From NCBI GenBank assembly GCA_035582835.1, contig JAYKAV010002924.1, positions 186,001-250,000 of the forward strand: a stretch of 64,000 bases of DNA. Direction: 5' to 3'. Below, in pieces: positions 22,225 to 35,282 of the stretch. The stretch's first letter is position 1, and each line of letters opens with the position of its first letter. A program made the translations under genes and the position numbers. Origin of the DNA: Phoebastria nigripes (lineage: Eukaryota > Chordata > Aves > Procellariiformes > Diomedeidae). A model generated the notes under the pieces. That model searched no databases. It saw nothing but the letters and a program-made list of their open reading frames with translations, and had not been told where the DNA came from.

Positions 22225-25200
22225 TAAATAACGTCAGACTTCAGCCTCTGATTGAAGAAAGACATTACTTGGTAGGGAATTCATCTCAGTTGTCATCTGA
22301 ATTGCTTTCCAACAATCCTTGTATCTCCATGTTGACAACACAGGTAACCTGAGCTCCTTCATTCAGGCACTCCTAAGTTTGAGAGGTGGAGAATGGCTCT
22401 TTTTTCTTTACTTCATTTGTCTTTTGTTCTTAAATGAAAGTAGATTCCACCACACGACTCTGTGAGCTAAGGCTCCACTATTATAATGTAATACTACAAT
22501 GCTGAGTTTTGGCAACACTGGTGAGGACCGCAAAACGAAGAACTCTCCAATGACAGAACTTTTTGATTCCAAGAGGTTGAACCCACAACCTGTGTTGTGA
22601 TACTTACTAATGCTACAGCAACCGGGAGAATTAAAACAACTCCAAATAGGACTCACATCAAGCAAAAGCTTGGTGGGAAGCTGGCAAAAATATCCAAGTG
22701 AAAATTCTTCTCAGCAAGGTGCAATTTAATACATCCTTCACTTCTCTAGGGCCCAGGAAGCTGTATCAGATTGCAGTTTATAGCCAAAACCCACTCCTGG
22801 GGTTTTGGAAATTGGCAGCTGGTATATACTTTATTTTTCAAATGTTGCTTTGACAGGAGAAAACCACCTTTTATATAAGACTACAGGTTAAATTTGGGCA
22901 CTGACCTTGGAAGAGAAATCCTGAGTACAAGTTCTTGTTTGCAAGTCATGTCTGGTTTTGCAATTTGTTCATTCACTTCCTAATACAAAATGTAAAGACT
23001 GTCCTGGGATCAAAATCCAAAAAGTCATTCTTGCAGGGAAGATCTAAATGATTCATGTCAGCCAGATGCAGATTTGGATTCCTTCAGGTAGGATACAGAT
23101 AGGCGGGTAGCCTAGGGGAGTGCCCTCACCATTGAGTTTCTCTTATAAAATGCCATTGTACTGCCTTTCCCTCCAGCAATGGATTTGAATAAGGTCAGCT
23201 GTGGATGATTTTTTTTAAAGTCAGGGCTGTTAGCACATTAGTCATTTTCTGAGAGTTATTACTGGGTTGAGTCTTAGGTATACAGATCTAGATTTGGCCT
23301 AGGTACATGCAGAAACAGCATTTTAGGTGTCACGGCTGCTTTACTGGAGAAAATATAGGTGCTTACAGCCTTTCAGCCAGCTGAGATGGTGTCTGAGGCA
23401 AGGCTTTAGATGTTACTCTTAACTTAGAAATATTCAGTTTCCACCAGAGCCCCAGGGAAGGTGCCCATTTCAGAAGTCCCTTTCTGAGTAATTCTNCCCT
23501 CAGAGGAACTGGTGGTGGCAGTTCAGCCTAATTTTCATTCATGAATACTCTCCGCATCGGTGGAACTATCAGCTTGCTTTAATGTANCATACATTTAAGT
23601 GACTTTTTGACTGAGAGTTTATCCCAGGCAGAATTGCATCCTAATACACTGTGTGAATGCAAAGCTATCCAAAGCTGTTACACTAGCCAGACATCTGGAG
23701 TAGGATAGCTGCAGTACTTTCGGGCAGATTACAGTATTGAGGTTTGACTCTTCCTCATACGCAAAAAAAAATTAGCAGACTATTACTATGCTTTTTATAA
23801 CTAAAAAACAGTAATGATGCCAGTTTGTCCGGTCTGTCAGTCTGCATCTAGGAGTAGCCAAGTAAATGTGTTCACATCATCCATTTTTTTGACTTAGTAA
23901 AATAAATACCTACCGCTTCGTATGCTGTGCAGTCAGAAACACTATTGTACATGCAAAAGAAACGAGAAGGAGCCAGGTCTGATTCAGAGGTGGGACATGA
24001 TTTGAAGGAATCTTGTTTCAGTATCCTGATGGATATTGTTTGGGAAAACACACAAATAGCGTTTCCAGGCAGCCAACCATCCCTAGTACGGAGGAGCATG
24101 GAATGGCAAACAGCTTTTGTTTATAGCAAAAAGTGGGTATTGGCTAAGAAGTAGTGTTTATGGTAATTGAGCTTTACAAGGAAGTAAAACTTAGTGGGGA
24201 ACACAAGGGGTAGCATTTGCAGCGAAGCAGGTAATAAGGAGAGCTGTGTAGGCATTTCCTGATTAGCATCTGCTGTTTCAACAGCCGAGGAACATGACTC
24301 GCATGTAAATGCTTGTGCTAGGCTTTAACAGGCATTCCCTCCAGCGTGCCACCCTGCCTTCTGGTTTTATTTTGAGTCTCCTTGAGCCCTACTGTGATTT
24401 GAAATCAGTGGAGGAGAAAGGAGAGTAACACAAACAACAGATGTCTTAAAGGCTTGGAACAGAGAGAGAAAGGGCCCCGTGGCAAAGGAGAAGGTGCAGT
24501 TAAGGTATTCCTGTCAGTAGTTTTCAGTGCCTCTAGTACAGACTGTATTTGTATTTCTGCACGTGTATATAAATACAGCTGTGCACATAGGTGGTAAAGA
24601 AGCGGTAGTGCAAAAAGATGGCCGTTGCACACATCAGCGAATATTTTTTGCATCCTGTAAATGATGAGTGTGACCTATAGACACTAAGAGTACTTGCTCA
24701 CAGAGACAAAGCAACCTGCTCTAGGGCAGGTTCACAAATTATTTCCCAGCTGCTGCAGCAACTGCTTTTAGTCTGTTGCTGGATAAAATACACTAATTCT
24801 TTTTATTTGACGTTAAAAGTGCCTTCATAACTGAGAAAGCTAATAGTATGCCTGGTATCTGCCAAGACAGCTTTGCTTACAGGNGGTAACTTAAGCCATG
24901 GCAGTACAAATGCTGTGTACCCCATAACATCAGGAGAACTGGGTTGTGCACTAAGTGACATTTAGTGCAGATTCAGCAGTACTTCCTCTCTGCTTTCTGG
25001 TGTGAGGAACTGTGTCTTTAAGGACTTTGACTTCCAGAAAGGAAATCTGTGACAGAAACAGCAGTGAAATTCTTACAATATATAGGCAGCTGGGGATGGC
25101 ATAGAGACCCTGAAAACACGTTACCTGCTGAGTGTTAACTCAGTGCTGCATGGGGCCAGGGGCAAAAAGAAAGCTTAGCAAGCTGCCTTCCACTTTCCCA

Positions 25201-25911
25201 CATGTATCTCCTCCTTTTAGGTCTTATATCTTCCACAGGTTTCAGCAGATGGGTCCAAAGACAGAAAATCACATTCACACAGAATCCTATTTTCTCGTGA
25301 TATTTTAAATGCGATTTTATTTGCTTATCAACTTGCTAGGTTTTTTGAAAGGATTTTGGTAAACTCTGTCTCAATATATGTTCACACTGTTTATTTTGTT
25401 GCTGTTACTTGTGTTATTAAAAAAAAAAAATTAAATTATTATTTGGCTACTGGGCTACAGAATTTTGTGCTTAGGTTAACCTTAGTAAAGAGTTTAGGAC
25501 AGCTGCTCTGTTACTGAATGTGACTTCTGAAAAGCATTCCAGTTTTGGGATGAATGCTGAGGATGTCAGTAGGAATTATTTTTATTTGTACAGAAATTTG
25601 TACGTCAAAATAGTGTTTTCCTGTGGTGTTTTAGGCCATGCGGACTCTGGGAAATTATATATATTTTAATATTTTGGTAGCAGCATTTTTTAAGCATCAA
25701 ATATTAGCTGTTATAAACCATAGAAGGAGTTTGTGGCATTTAGTATGTTAAAAGGGAACAACTGTTTTCTCATTAATGCTATTTTAGCATAGATGTTCTT
25801 AATCTTTACAAGGATATCCTATCAGAAGAATAAGCACAATAGTAATTATGCCTGTATTTTAAATAGTGTTTTTATGCCTGTTTTGCTTCCTCTCTACTTT
25901 GAAAATATACT
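22225..25911 (+). other. FGF14: FGF14 upstream intron, no gene seen
   Basis: No coding exon is visible. An A-run lies at 25420-25430, and otherwise the composition is ordinary AT-rich intron. The preceding FGF14 exon, which should encode a segment ending in a YLYPS-like block, was looked for on the + strand and not found. Confidence 0.55.
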
Positions 25912-26016
25912 ATCCCTGTTGCACAGATGGGAAAACAGAGGCATCCACGGGAGGTGAAATAACTTCACCTGGAGGTCATCTAGAGGAAGACAGATCTCCT
26001 GGTCTCAAAGCAGAAC
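25912..26016 (-). mobile_element. Probable MIR-type SINE fossil
   Basis: The + strand reads tgcacagatgggaaaacaga, then ggca, aggtgaaataacttcacctg, a gaggtcat block and atctcctggtctcaaa. This follows the reverse complement of the MIR core and 3' half (acagatgaggaaactgaggc, aagtaacttgcccaaggtca and so on, as known in amniotes) with many substitutions. It would be an ancient insertion ending about 105 bp before FGF14 exon 4. Identification is by memory of the consensus only. Confidence 0.55.
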
Positions 26017-26121
26017 CTTATAATAAGTCGTATATTAAACTTATCAAGAGGTATTTGTAAGTTAACAAAACAGAAGCCGCACTTTAGAGATATCATTTAA
26101 CATTTACTTTTCCTCCCACAG

Positions 26122-26320
26122 GAACTTTTTACACCGGAGTGCAAATTCAAGGAGTCTGTTTTTGAAAATTATTATGTAATCTACTCCTCCATGCTCTACA
26201 GACAACAGGAGTCCGGGAGGGCCTGGTTCTTGGGGCTGAACAAAGAAGGGCAGGTCATGAAAGGAAACAGAGTGAAGAAAACAAAACCAGCAGCTCATTT
26301 TCTACCCAAGCCATTGGAAG
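26122..26320 (+). CDS. FGF14: FGF14 penultimate coding exon (beta-trefoil core, C-terminal half)
   Basis: FGF14 belongs to the FGF homologous factors (FGF11-14), which stay inside the cell and bind the C-terminal tails of voltage-gated sodium channels, tuning excitability in neurons. This 199-nt exon encodes 66 codons plus the first base of a split Val codon. It begins [20 protein letters not shown], continues through a [20 protein letters not shown] stretch typical of FHF beta-trefoil cores, and ends LPKPLE. A pyrimidine-rich acceptor ending in cacag lies just before it and a gtgagg donor just after. 199 nt is the size I recall for this exon across the FHF family. The reading frame stays open for 81 nt past the donor, so intron retention would add a short unrelated tail. 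The protein matches human FGF14 over its whole length as I remember it. Identity as an FHF is certain; FGF14 rather than FGF12 or FGF13 is settled by the next exon. Confidence 0.97.
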
Positions 26321-28506
26321 GTGAGGTTCAGTCCATTGCTGGCAGATCCTCCTATAAATCTCACAAGAAGAAGAGGGAGTGGTTTCTAAAATACCCTTTG
26401 TGAATGTGCGTGCCCCGCCCAGGGGCCATTCCAAATGACAGTCCCCAGGATTCATGGAGCAGTTTTGTGCTTTGGCATAGTGATGCTAGAAAGGGCATAT
26501 GTAAAAACATTTTTTCCAGGGATTAAGAGGTCATTTTGCAAGAAAAGGAATCTTTTGTGGAAGTGCATTGTGCTGTTTTTAAAATATTCTCTTGGTAGGG
26601 ACAAAAGCTGTTGTGAGTCTTGCAGTGAGAAAATAGTCCTTTCATTAAGCAGAATGAAATAATGGATTTTGTAGGATAATTGGGAGTTATAAAGGGAATG
26701 GATGAAATGTCAGCATTTCAAAGTAAAAGCTTTCTAATACAAAACACAAAGGTCTCTCTATAAAATAAATCGTACTGTATTACTTAGCCGGTTGATGTAA
26801 TGCACATAACTTGTGTAAGTTGGCCTTTAAACCAAGATAGAAGCAAATAAAAGTCATACTAATATTACACACTAAAATGATGTCACACATGCTCTGAAAA
26901 ACACATTCATTTATATCTTGGAACTTTTGGGTTATCCTATGTGTTCTGCAGGCCTTTATAAACGTATGCTGCTTTTTGCTTCTCGTCCTGATGACACTCC
27001 AGATTTCATTGGTATTATTGCTACACAGAGCCTCAGCCATTCTGAAAATTATCTCATTACTTAACAACTGAAAACACACACCTGAGTAATGCTTTAGTTA
27101 GCAGTCCCATTTCTTGTAACATTTTAACTTAAAATTTTTGATTAAAGGATCAGTTTGTTAAATGTTTTAGAGTTTCATCATAAGGAAAGAATCCAAGTAA
27201 TCCTATGTTTTAACTTCATATTTGAACTCAGGTTGATGCCTTCGTGCTTCCCTCATCTTGCAAAAGCTTACAGTGTTTTCATGAGCTCTCAACGATATTG
27301 ACACTTTATATGTCAATCTCTTTATATTAAATTATAAGAATTGTAGGGAGGGAAAGCCAGTGGATTTTTAAAAGCAACATCAATTCATATGTATTAGGAA
27401 AGAAGTGACTTTTTTCATGAATGTTTGGATGGTCAGACTCTATCAAAATAGCTTATGCAAGGCTTAGAAATAACTTGCTTTACATTGCCCATGAGTGTCA
27501 TCAAATAAGACAGCTCTGCTATATAATTCCTTACTTTATAGTTCCATCACGTGTTATTTGACTTAATATTTTTGTAGGTCACTGTTATTTCATCAAGCTC
27601 TTTTGATTAATCAGCAAAGTGTCCTTAACACAGTTATGGGCGCACTCTGAAGACATAGATCATAACCAGCCTTATGTACTCTAGAGGAGACGTTCAATTT
27701 CAGACTTTCAGAAGCCATAAAAGGATTTAGATTATGTCATTGGAAATGTTAGAACAAGTGTTTCATTAGTTAATTCCTCTAAGAATTCAGTTAATAGTTT
27801 AATTTGGAGTTTTCTGCCCTTCTACGTTCACTGGAGATCAGTGGCTACGGCATACATTTTTTGAAAGGAGGAAGCCAAACCTCTTCTGTACTCTCCGCAG
27901 CCCTGTCCTGGACATTTCTTCAGTACACACCTGAAGAGATCATGGCCAAGTTCCTCAGATTTGGGAGACGGATGTACAAATAACTTTGCAGAACTGGACC
28001 CAAGCCTAGTCTTGCAACATAGGACTAAAAAAGAATACTTAAGTCTAGACAACTGTATCGTATGATCCCATTTGTTAAACACCATCTGTCTTATCATATT
28101 TTACTTCTAAAAACTTACAGAATATTTATTTAAGGGGTGTGTATATATATATACATATGTGTGTATATATGCGTACATTTTTGTGTGTCTGCCTCATGCA
28201 AAGACAGAACAGTAGTTTTTCATTTCCAAGGCTTCTATAGTTTCCATTAAACAAGCAAGCATACAGTTTCCTACTGTGTTTTTAAGTCAGATACGGAAGA
28301 AGTGAGAAATTTGGAGGGTCAAGCAAAGTTATCAGCCATGCAAAACAAGTGTCTGTCAAAGTAAATAGTTTCCCTTGCACGCAAGAGGAACATGGATTAT
28401 ATTACAATATCAGTTATTGTAGAAAATTAATCCCATTTGAGATGAGCTCTTCGATGAGATGATACATTCTTAAAAATGTCTCTCCTTTTCTCTTTTCTCC
28501 CTGCAG
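26321..28506 (+). other. FGF14: FGF14 last intron
   Basis: This 2186-bp intron has a gtgagg donor and a ctccctgcag acceptor and interrupts a Val codon after its first base. It contains a TA/TG-rich microsatellite at 28140-28175 (gtatatatatatacatatgt and neighbours). No other gene is seen. A minus-strand open frame at 27828-28097 has no similarity to a known family. Confidence 0.95.
28138..28176. repeat. TA/TG dinucleotide microsatellite
   Basis: Alternating TA and TG units (tgtatatatatatacata, then tgtgtgtatatatgcgta) lie in the last FGF14 intron. The tract is interrupted, so it is moderately old. Confidence 0.8.
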
Positions 28507-28643
28507 TTGCCATGTATCGAGAACCATCTTTGCATGATATTGGAGAAACAGTGCCAAAGGCTGGGGTAACTCCAAGTAAAAGCACAAGTGCGTCTGCAAT
28601 AATGAATGGTGGCAAACCAGTTAACAAGAGTAAGACGACATAG
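28507..28643 (+). CDS. FGF14: FGF14 terminal coding exon with stop codon
   Basis: This exon gives the last two bases of the split Val codon, then 44 codons and a TAG stop. It encodes the extended C-terminal tail of FGF14, which starts AMYREPSLHD and ends MNGGKPVNKSKTT. That ending separates FGF14 from FGF12 and FGF13, whose tails diverge after the shared NGGK. The acceptor is a long pyrimidine tract ending ccctgcag, and the phase joins exactly to the exon ending at 26320 across a 2186-bp intron. Compared with human FGF14 as I recall it, there are two conservative differences: Ile for Val after LHD and Ala for Pro in the VPKxGVTP segment. The tail lies outside the beta-trefoil core. The upstream exons that distinguish isoforms 1A and 1B are not in this window. 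Confidence 0.97.
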
Positions 28644-31600
28644 CCAGATCCTCACAGGTGTTGTGACTTACTGAGTCCCGAGTACAGTTGAGCGATTTAT
28701 CCTTGCCAGACTTCCCTTCTGCAGTGTCTGTGGATCAGCTTGCGGCAAGTCACAGACTTGCCCGTTGCTGTTTCTGAACTGAGTTGTTGCAAGCGGATAA
28801 ATCTCAACATGTAGCTCCACCCACAACAAGAAGACACCTGGATGAACCAGCTAAACTCAGACCATGGAATGCCCTACCAGATATCGGAATGCCTTTTTAA
28901 TATCTTTTCTGTGACTGTGACACTTCATGTGAATGACATACTTCACAAGTACACTTGATACCTTGCCTGCTGACAATTGCCCATAATCCCTTTTTGAGTC
29001 CAGTTTCAGCAAAATCCATGTGTTTAAGTTCTATTTTGTAGCACACAAATAATCAAGTAATTTCTAGTTAGATGCTGTAAACNTGTGCTATTATGGATTT
29101 CTCTTCTTCCCTTTTTTATAAGGCTGCTCGCTCCACTGTCTGTGACCTTTTGCAGGGATTGTGTTTCTCTATAACTTAAGTGTTGCCGGTGGCTTAGTTT
29201 TGAAAGCAATCAGGGAATCAGGAAGCCTTCAAAAATCTATTATTACAAATTATATCTATAAAGAATAGGATTGTTGTCTCTGGCTTACAATATTGATTAA
29301 ATGTGAATACTCTTCAGTAACAGATACTGTGCTTCTGAGGTTGGCATTATAGTGGAGGGAAGAGTGTCAAACACAACCAACAGGAAGTTTTCTGAAACGA
29401 GTGTTTGGCATCCCCCTATAGTTTCTTTTTGTGTGTGTGTTTTATACATATCACAGGCTTACTGGTAATGGTAACATTTGCCTTGCCCAGCGAGCAAGAC
29501 CCACTCATTTTTGGGAAAGTGGGTCCAAAGAATTTTGTAGGCCTTGTAGGCCTGAATTAAGGCTCATTATTCATCTAGTAAATCTTCATTGTTTGGAAAA
29601 CAACCACCACCAATAAAAAAAAAAAAATAAGACTAACCAGAATTGCGCTACCTAAATCCATTTCAAATATAATCCTTTCCTGTTTTTAAGGAACTGAACT
29701 TAATGCCATTGTTATTTTTGGCTGAATCCCACACCTACTTAGCAAAGCATGGGCAAGGATGTTGTTGTGTTCTTTTTTGCAGCATCAATGCAAAGGGTAN
29801 ATACAAATTATAGTTTAATATTTCTGGTGTTTTAAAAAAAAAGTTTTAAAACTGGACATATTACAAAACTTTATTTTCATTTTTAGCTAAGCATGCAAAG
29901 TCCGGTCCTATGTATCTCACTGATATCCCAGTACGTACGTCCACCCAGCTTCCTAGGATAATATGNCCACCAAATTGCTAGATTGAAGGTGCCTTGCCTT
30001 GATCTCTGTATACTGTACTTTCTCCTACATAAACCTAGAAGAAATCAGAAACATTATAAAATTGAAGCCTTGGATCATATTACCAGAAACACTATCAACA
30101 CTTTGAGTTTGTCAGTTGTGAACAATGAAACCAGTGATGGGGGGGGAGATTTAGAGAAGCCACAGAGATGCCACTGAAGTGTTGCACACTTAGTCACAGG
30201 CTTGCAGAAGACTAAAAATATGGGTACTCTCTGTATGCTTAAGAAGGTATTTGTTTCTCAGAAAGGGCAACAAGGACCAAACTGTACCTCAGTCTGGAAA
30301 ACTGTGTGGCAACGCTCTCTTGGCCTCTTGCTGTTACCTTGATATTTAAAGACAAAAAAGGAAATCATCCTTTCCTTTTTTAGCATTGTATTTCTGGCAA
30401 TCTGTTTTATCACGTCTTTGTGCTGAAGTCCCTAACAGAGACCGCTGGTTATTTCAAACTCCCTGTCTGCTCAGCTGAACAATTGATTCAGTCTGAATGA
30501 ACTCTTCATGCTAGTTTTCAAATGCGTTCTGTTTTTATAAGCAACATTTAGTGCACTCTTCAAGGAGGCTACTGTAAAGCTGCTAAATTCTAGATAAACT
30601 TTTTTTTTTGTAGGCCAGACTTCCTTGTTTATATATGTAATATGAGAACAGCAAGCTAACACTTGATGTTGGGTCTTTCTAGGGAGGGAATGAGTTAAGC
30701 ATGAAGCCCACTATCCATGTAGAGGAAAAAACCACAAACCTACTCTAATACTGTGATAAAAATGCAAAGAAACTTTCACTTAGACTGTGCCCTTGCCTGC
30801 TAGCACTAAATATGTGTGCATGGGAAAAACAACACTGTATTAAAAACTTCGGTGCACCCTTCTCATCCCATCTGGTCCAGTGGGATTTGTGCACCATCCC
30901 TGAGAAAACAAAACAAAACCAAAGCAACTCACATGGTGAGCAGGAGGCTTGCTCTGCATCTGGAGGACCCATGGGAGGCAGCAGCCTTGACATTGTACTA
31001 TCATCTGCTGGGTCCCGGAGGAGGCCCCAGGCTTTCCTACAATTATAAGAGGAGCACTTCACAATATTTTGAGTAAGATAATACAGTTGAAGGCTACATT
31101 CTCTTTCTCTCTCACCTGAATTTCGTAAGAGTTCATCAGGAGGGAATACATGTGTTCCCATGTCCCATCCAGCCATCTTTTTACTCTCCCAGCGTAAGAG
31201 CCTGGGGAGAGACAGGGCTGGAGACCTGGCTGAGCCATGCAAGGAGGTTCTGGTTCATGGCCTGATGCTACATAAGTATTGTTTTCAACATTAAACTTTT
31301 GATCCTGGGTAATTATGATCTGCAAACCAGTTTGGGGGGCTGTAATTAAGGCCGGATTTGATTTTTGTAAGCAGTTAGTACATACTGGAAATACAACTTT
31401 TTTTTTTTTATTATTTTCTGGTTTTGTTTCTATGGGCTGAATCCATATGTGTGTTTAATCCAATGAATAAATGTCCTAAAGAATATTTTTTCTACAATCT
31501 GTTTAAACATAGCAAAGGGGTCTTTGTGCTTTGTTTCCTCCCTTTAATTTTGTCTTGTCTCATCTGTTGCATGGGAAGAGGATGGCAAGGATGAACTGCA

Positions 31601-34600
31601 TGTAATAGGTTGTGTCTATCAAAGAACTGTTGGTCTGTATGACTAAATTTACATACATATATGCAAAGAGTTTGTCTGCATTGTACAGTTTGTGTTTATT
31701 CTTATTTGTTGTATACACAGATTCAACATGATGAATAAAACATTTATATGAAGGCATACTGGAAAAAAAAAAAAGTTTATGTAAGAAGTAGACTGTGCAA
31801 AACATCATTGCACTGGCCACAGGATGGTGAAACTTCATGTAAATAGGTTGGCAAACTCAGTTCTCCCCTTTTACCATGCCAAAGAAAATTTTAGCTCCTG
31901 TAATACCTCTCTTGCTGTTCTCTAGGATGAGACTTCACCATTTTCTTCCCTCTAAAATTAATTTTGCTGTTAAGTGAAAGCTGTTTTCAACTGTGTGTTA
32001 CTACTAAAGTACTGTATAGTAAACCTGATGGAATCAATTTGTATTTACAGATTGGGTTTTTTGTACTTACATGTCCAGCTGTCTGTGAATCTGCAGTGTT
32101 CCAGATCTTTTGCATGCTTGCTTTGTATTTTGTTCTGGGTTTTATCTAATCTCTGAGAGACTGTTTGCACAGCAATCCAACCTCATCTTACCATTTCATA
32201 TGTTAACACTGCACATAGTCATTATCTCTTTCCTTTTTTTTTTAATCTGTATTTCAGCTACAGTTCTATTTGGCAAAATCAGTCACACCTGCACAGTTTT
32301 AGAAATCCAGTTTTGAGTAGATATGAACTACTTCAACAAAGCACCGTTTTGTTGTACTTCAAAAATTTTATAAATACGCAAGAATCCTTATGAGATTACT
32401 CACATGATAGAGCCTATAGAAAGGTGTCTGTAGCTTTTTAGTGCTTTGTAGTTCATATAACACAGCTTTTGTTTAATTTGCTGGGGTTTTTAGCCACGCT
32501 CAAATAATTTTTTAATATACTGTCATTTTCATAAACTTTAACCTGTCTAGAGTCAGGTTGGTTCTTAACAAAACCCCTCACCCCCAAATATAAAGTAAAG
32601 CAACTCACTTTGACTATGGTATATACCTGAAACAATGCTAAGAACTCTGACTTTTTATATATATATTGGGAAAATTCTTCTCTTGGTTTAAAACCACTGT
32701 GAGCAATGAGGTATGAAAGCAGGCAGTTTGGTCCATGAATTAAAAGTGTGTCTTGCTGATCCATCTGTTTATTGGTATAAAGAAGAAATTATTCAGCTCC
32801 ATTCAAATGGGAATGCAAGTGAAATTAGGCTAAGTAATGAGGTTATCTTTCTTTTAAATGCCCCTTTAGATAAACTCATATTCTGTGCAATGCATTTTAA
32901 AATGTCTAATAACAGTGGTTATTTTGTGATGGCTAATGCAAATGCTATGACTTATTTTCAAAGATGTAATAAAATTTTTGTTCTATTACCTACTCACAGA
33001 CATATTCAACTTAGCTTTCTTCATCCCAGTATCATTTAGCTGTATCATTTAGCTACAAAGTGAGATGTCATTCTGAAAAGAAGCAAGGGCAGTGCACCAG
33101 AAATGTCAGAGCAGGTTCATGATTAAATGTTCATCTATGTGTTTCTAAAAGAGAGTATGGCCAGGGAAAAAAGGATCACAAGTAGGTTAATAATTTATAC
33201 AAGCAAATCAATCCACAGCTGTTTTAGAGGTGATACTACAGATATGTTATATACAATAGGCATAATCCTGCAAGTCTATTGTAGAAGCATTTAGCACACT
33301 TCTGGATTGTGTTCTTTCTCTCATAAGAAGAAAGCAAGGCTATAGTATCTTCTGATTATAAGCTTTATCAATCTAGCCAGTACAAAATCCCCATTTATCC
33401 AATTTGTTTTTGCCACCTAGAACTGCCTTTTGCCACAGACTGGAAACAAGCTTTTACATTCACTAGGTACGAAGAATCAAGCAGTATGTTTCACTCCCTT
33501 ACACCTCTTCCTGCTTTTACAGTTTGTGTATCTGGAATTCCCGTCACAGGGAATGAGGTGTAAAATCACAATATATTGATACAGCTGTTATTTTCACATA
33601 TGTGGAATAATAATCTTATTCCTTCCAATCTCATTTTTATAGTAAGGAAATGAGCCACAAAACAGATCTGCTGGGAGTTACATCACCAGTTACCTCAGCA
33701 TGAAGAGTTGGGGAAATGTTCAAGCAACACTATAAGAAACAGAATAAAAATTAGAAAGGAATTTATGTATACATTATATTTTTAGTAGTCTTAGATAATA
33801 CTTTAAGGTTAATAGCGATAGCACCATTTTGTTTGATAATTTACATTTTAATGAACCACTGACAGTAGCTGTCTTAGAATATTCTAATATTTTTCCATAT
33901 GTACCTTAACAAACAACTTGGATAACAGTTTTGGAAATGCTATGGCTATGTAATCCATCCAGTAGCCAAAATGTTGGAGCTGATTTTTTTTTTTTTTTAA
34001 AATTCTAACTAAAAATCAGAATCATCTTACGCTCTTTAAGTATATAAATTTAAAATGAAAGCAAATTACAAAGTAAAATGCACCAAATATGACATTGCAA
34101 CCCTCTAAAGAATTGTTCTTTTGTCTATGAATATGAGTACCTGAAATACCACGGCTGATCTACAGTATATATAAATGGGTTTATCATACCATGAAACAAG
34201 TCAAAAGCATCTACTGAACCTAGATAAGAGTTTTGATTATCTAGTATTTTCTTATTACAGTACTAAATACAAATGGAAGGAAATCAAGGAAAACTTTGTA
34301 TCTTTCACTGTTTACACTCTGATTCAGCAGATGAATGTATATGCGAAAAAACACTGATTATAAGATGATTCAGGTCAGCGGTATTCATAAATACAAGTAA
34401 AACCAACAATCCGCGCTCTCCAGACACCAGGGTTGACAAAATGCATATATGTTAAAATTTAAGAAGATACTCCTGTTAAGCTCTACAGAGTTTAAGGGTT
34501 ATAAGTATAAAATATAAACTATAATTTCAAGATGAATTTTACTTTGAAGATTCTTTATACTGTATCAATACATTTTAGAACTCTGCCTGATATTTTGGTT

Positions 34601-35270
34601 ATCTAAAAAGAGAGCAGCTAGCAGCTTTGGGATGTGTGTCTCGTTATTTATCTGCATAACTTCTATATAAGTTATGCATGGATGTTTGGTGATTATGCTC
34701 CCTGAGAACATGGGTTTCACAAGCTTCATTTTTAGAAAGAAAGAATCCAGGTTAAGGAAAAAATTGGGTAAAAGAAAGAGCAAGCTACCTGGGAAGGGGG
34801 AATAATAAAAGTGATTAAATTCATTCAAACATTTTGCATTCTATTACATGTTCTGTACCATTGTATTTTCCTATTTCAAAATTGTCCTTTCTAAAAGAAA
34901 ATGAATTTCTAGACTAATAATGGAAATACCTTTTTTGGTTGATATATAGTTCCCTTATATACACTCATGTACCTCTTCAAAAATCAGGACCGTGGCACCT
35001 AAATCACAATGTTACAGTTTGGTATTAAAAAGAAATGTTTTCCAACCATTTAAGCAATTTCTCGCTCAATCATGGTTTCACGAAATGTAAACACTTTTGA
35101 AACTAAATTGTATGTATCTTTTTTTGCTCTAAAGAATTCAAGGGCTGCCAAATCTACATGTACAAAAAAATAAGAGACTTATATGTAAATAAGTTAGGGA
35201 AGTCCCAATAGTTGTGCATCGTTCATAACTCAATGTGAATTTCACACTGAGCAGCATTTCACCATTGGAA

Positions 35271-35282
35271 AATAAAAATAAA
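35271..35282 (+). promoter_or_regulatory. FGF14: Candidate distal poly(A) signal of FGF14
   Basis: Two AATAAA hexamers overlap in aataaaaataaa, and the following 50 bases are rich in T and GT (tttttgttc, gctttgtttgtattt). The position is 6.6 kb past the stop, which would imply a long 3' UTR. Only the motif and its context support it. Confidence 0.4.

Noticed and set aside
1..26121. Upstream FGF14 exons (the 111-nt and 104-nt exons)
   Set aside because: No segment with the expected FHF motifs and flanking splice sites was seen on the + strand, so I place them outside the window or, less likely, in a gap.
26122..28643. FGF12 or FGF13 instead of FGF14
   Set aside because: The core exon alone could be any FHF, but the C-terminal MNGGKPVNKSKTT tail is specific to FGF14.
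30745..31242. 165-codon minus-strand open frame opposite the FGF14 3' UTR
   Set aside because: No family similarity or gene context; an ordinary chance frame in a locally GC-richer segment.
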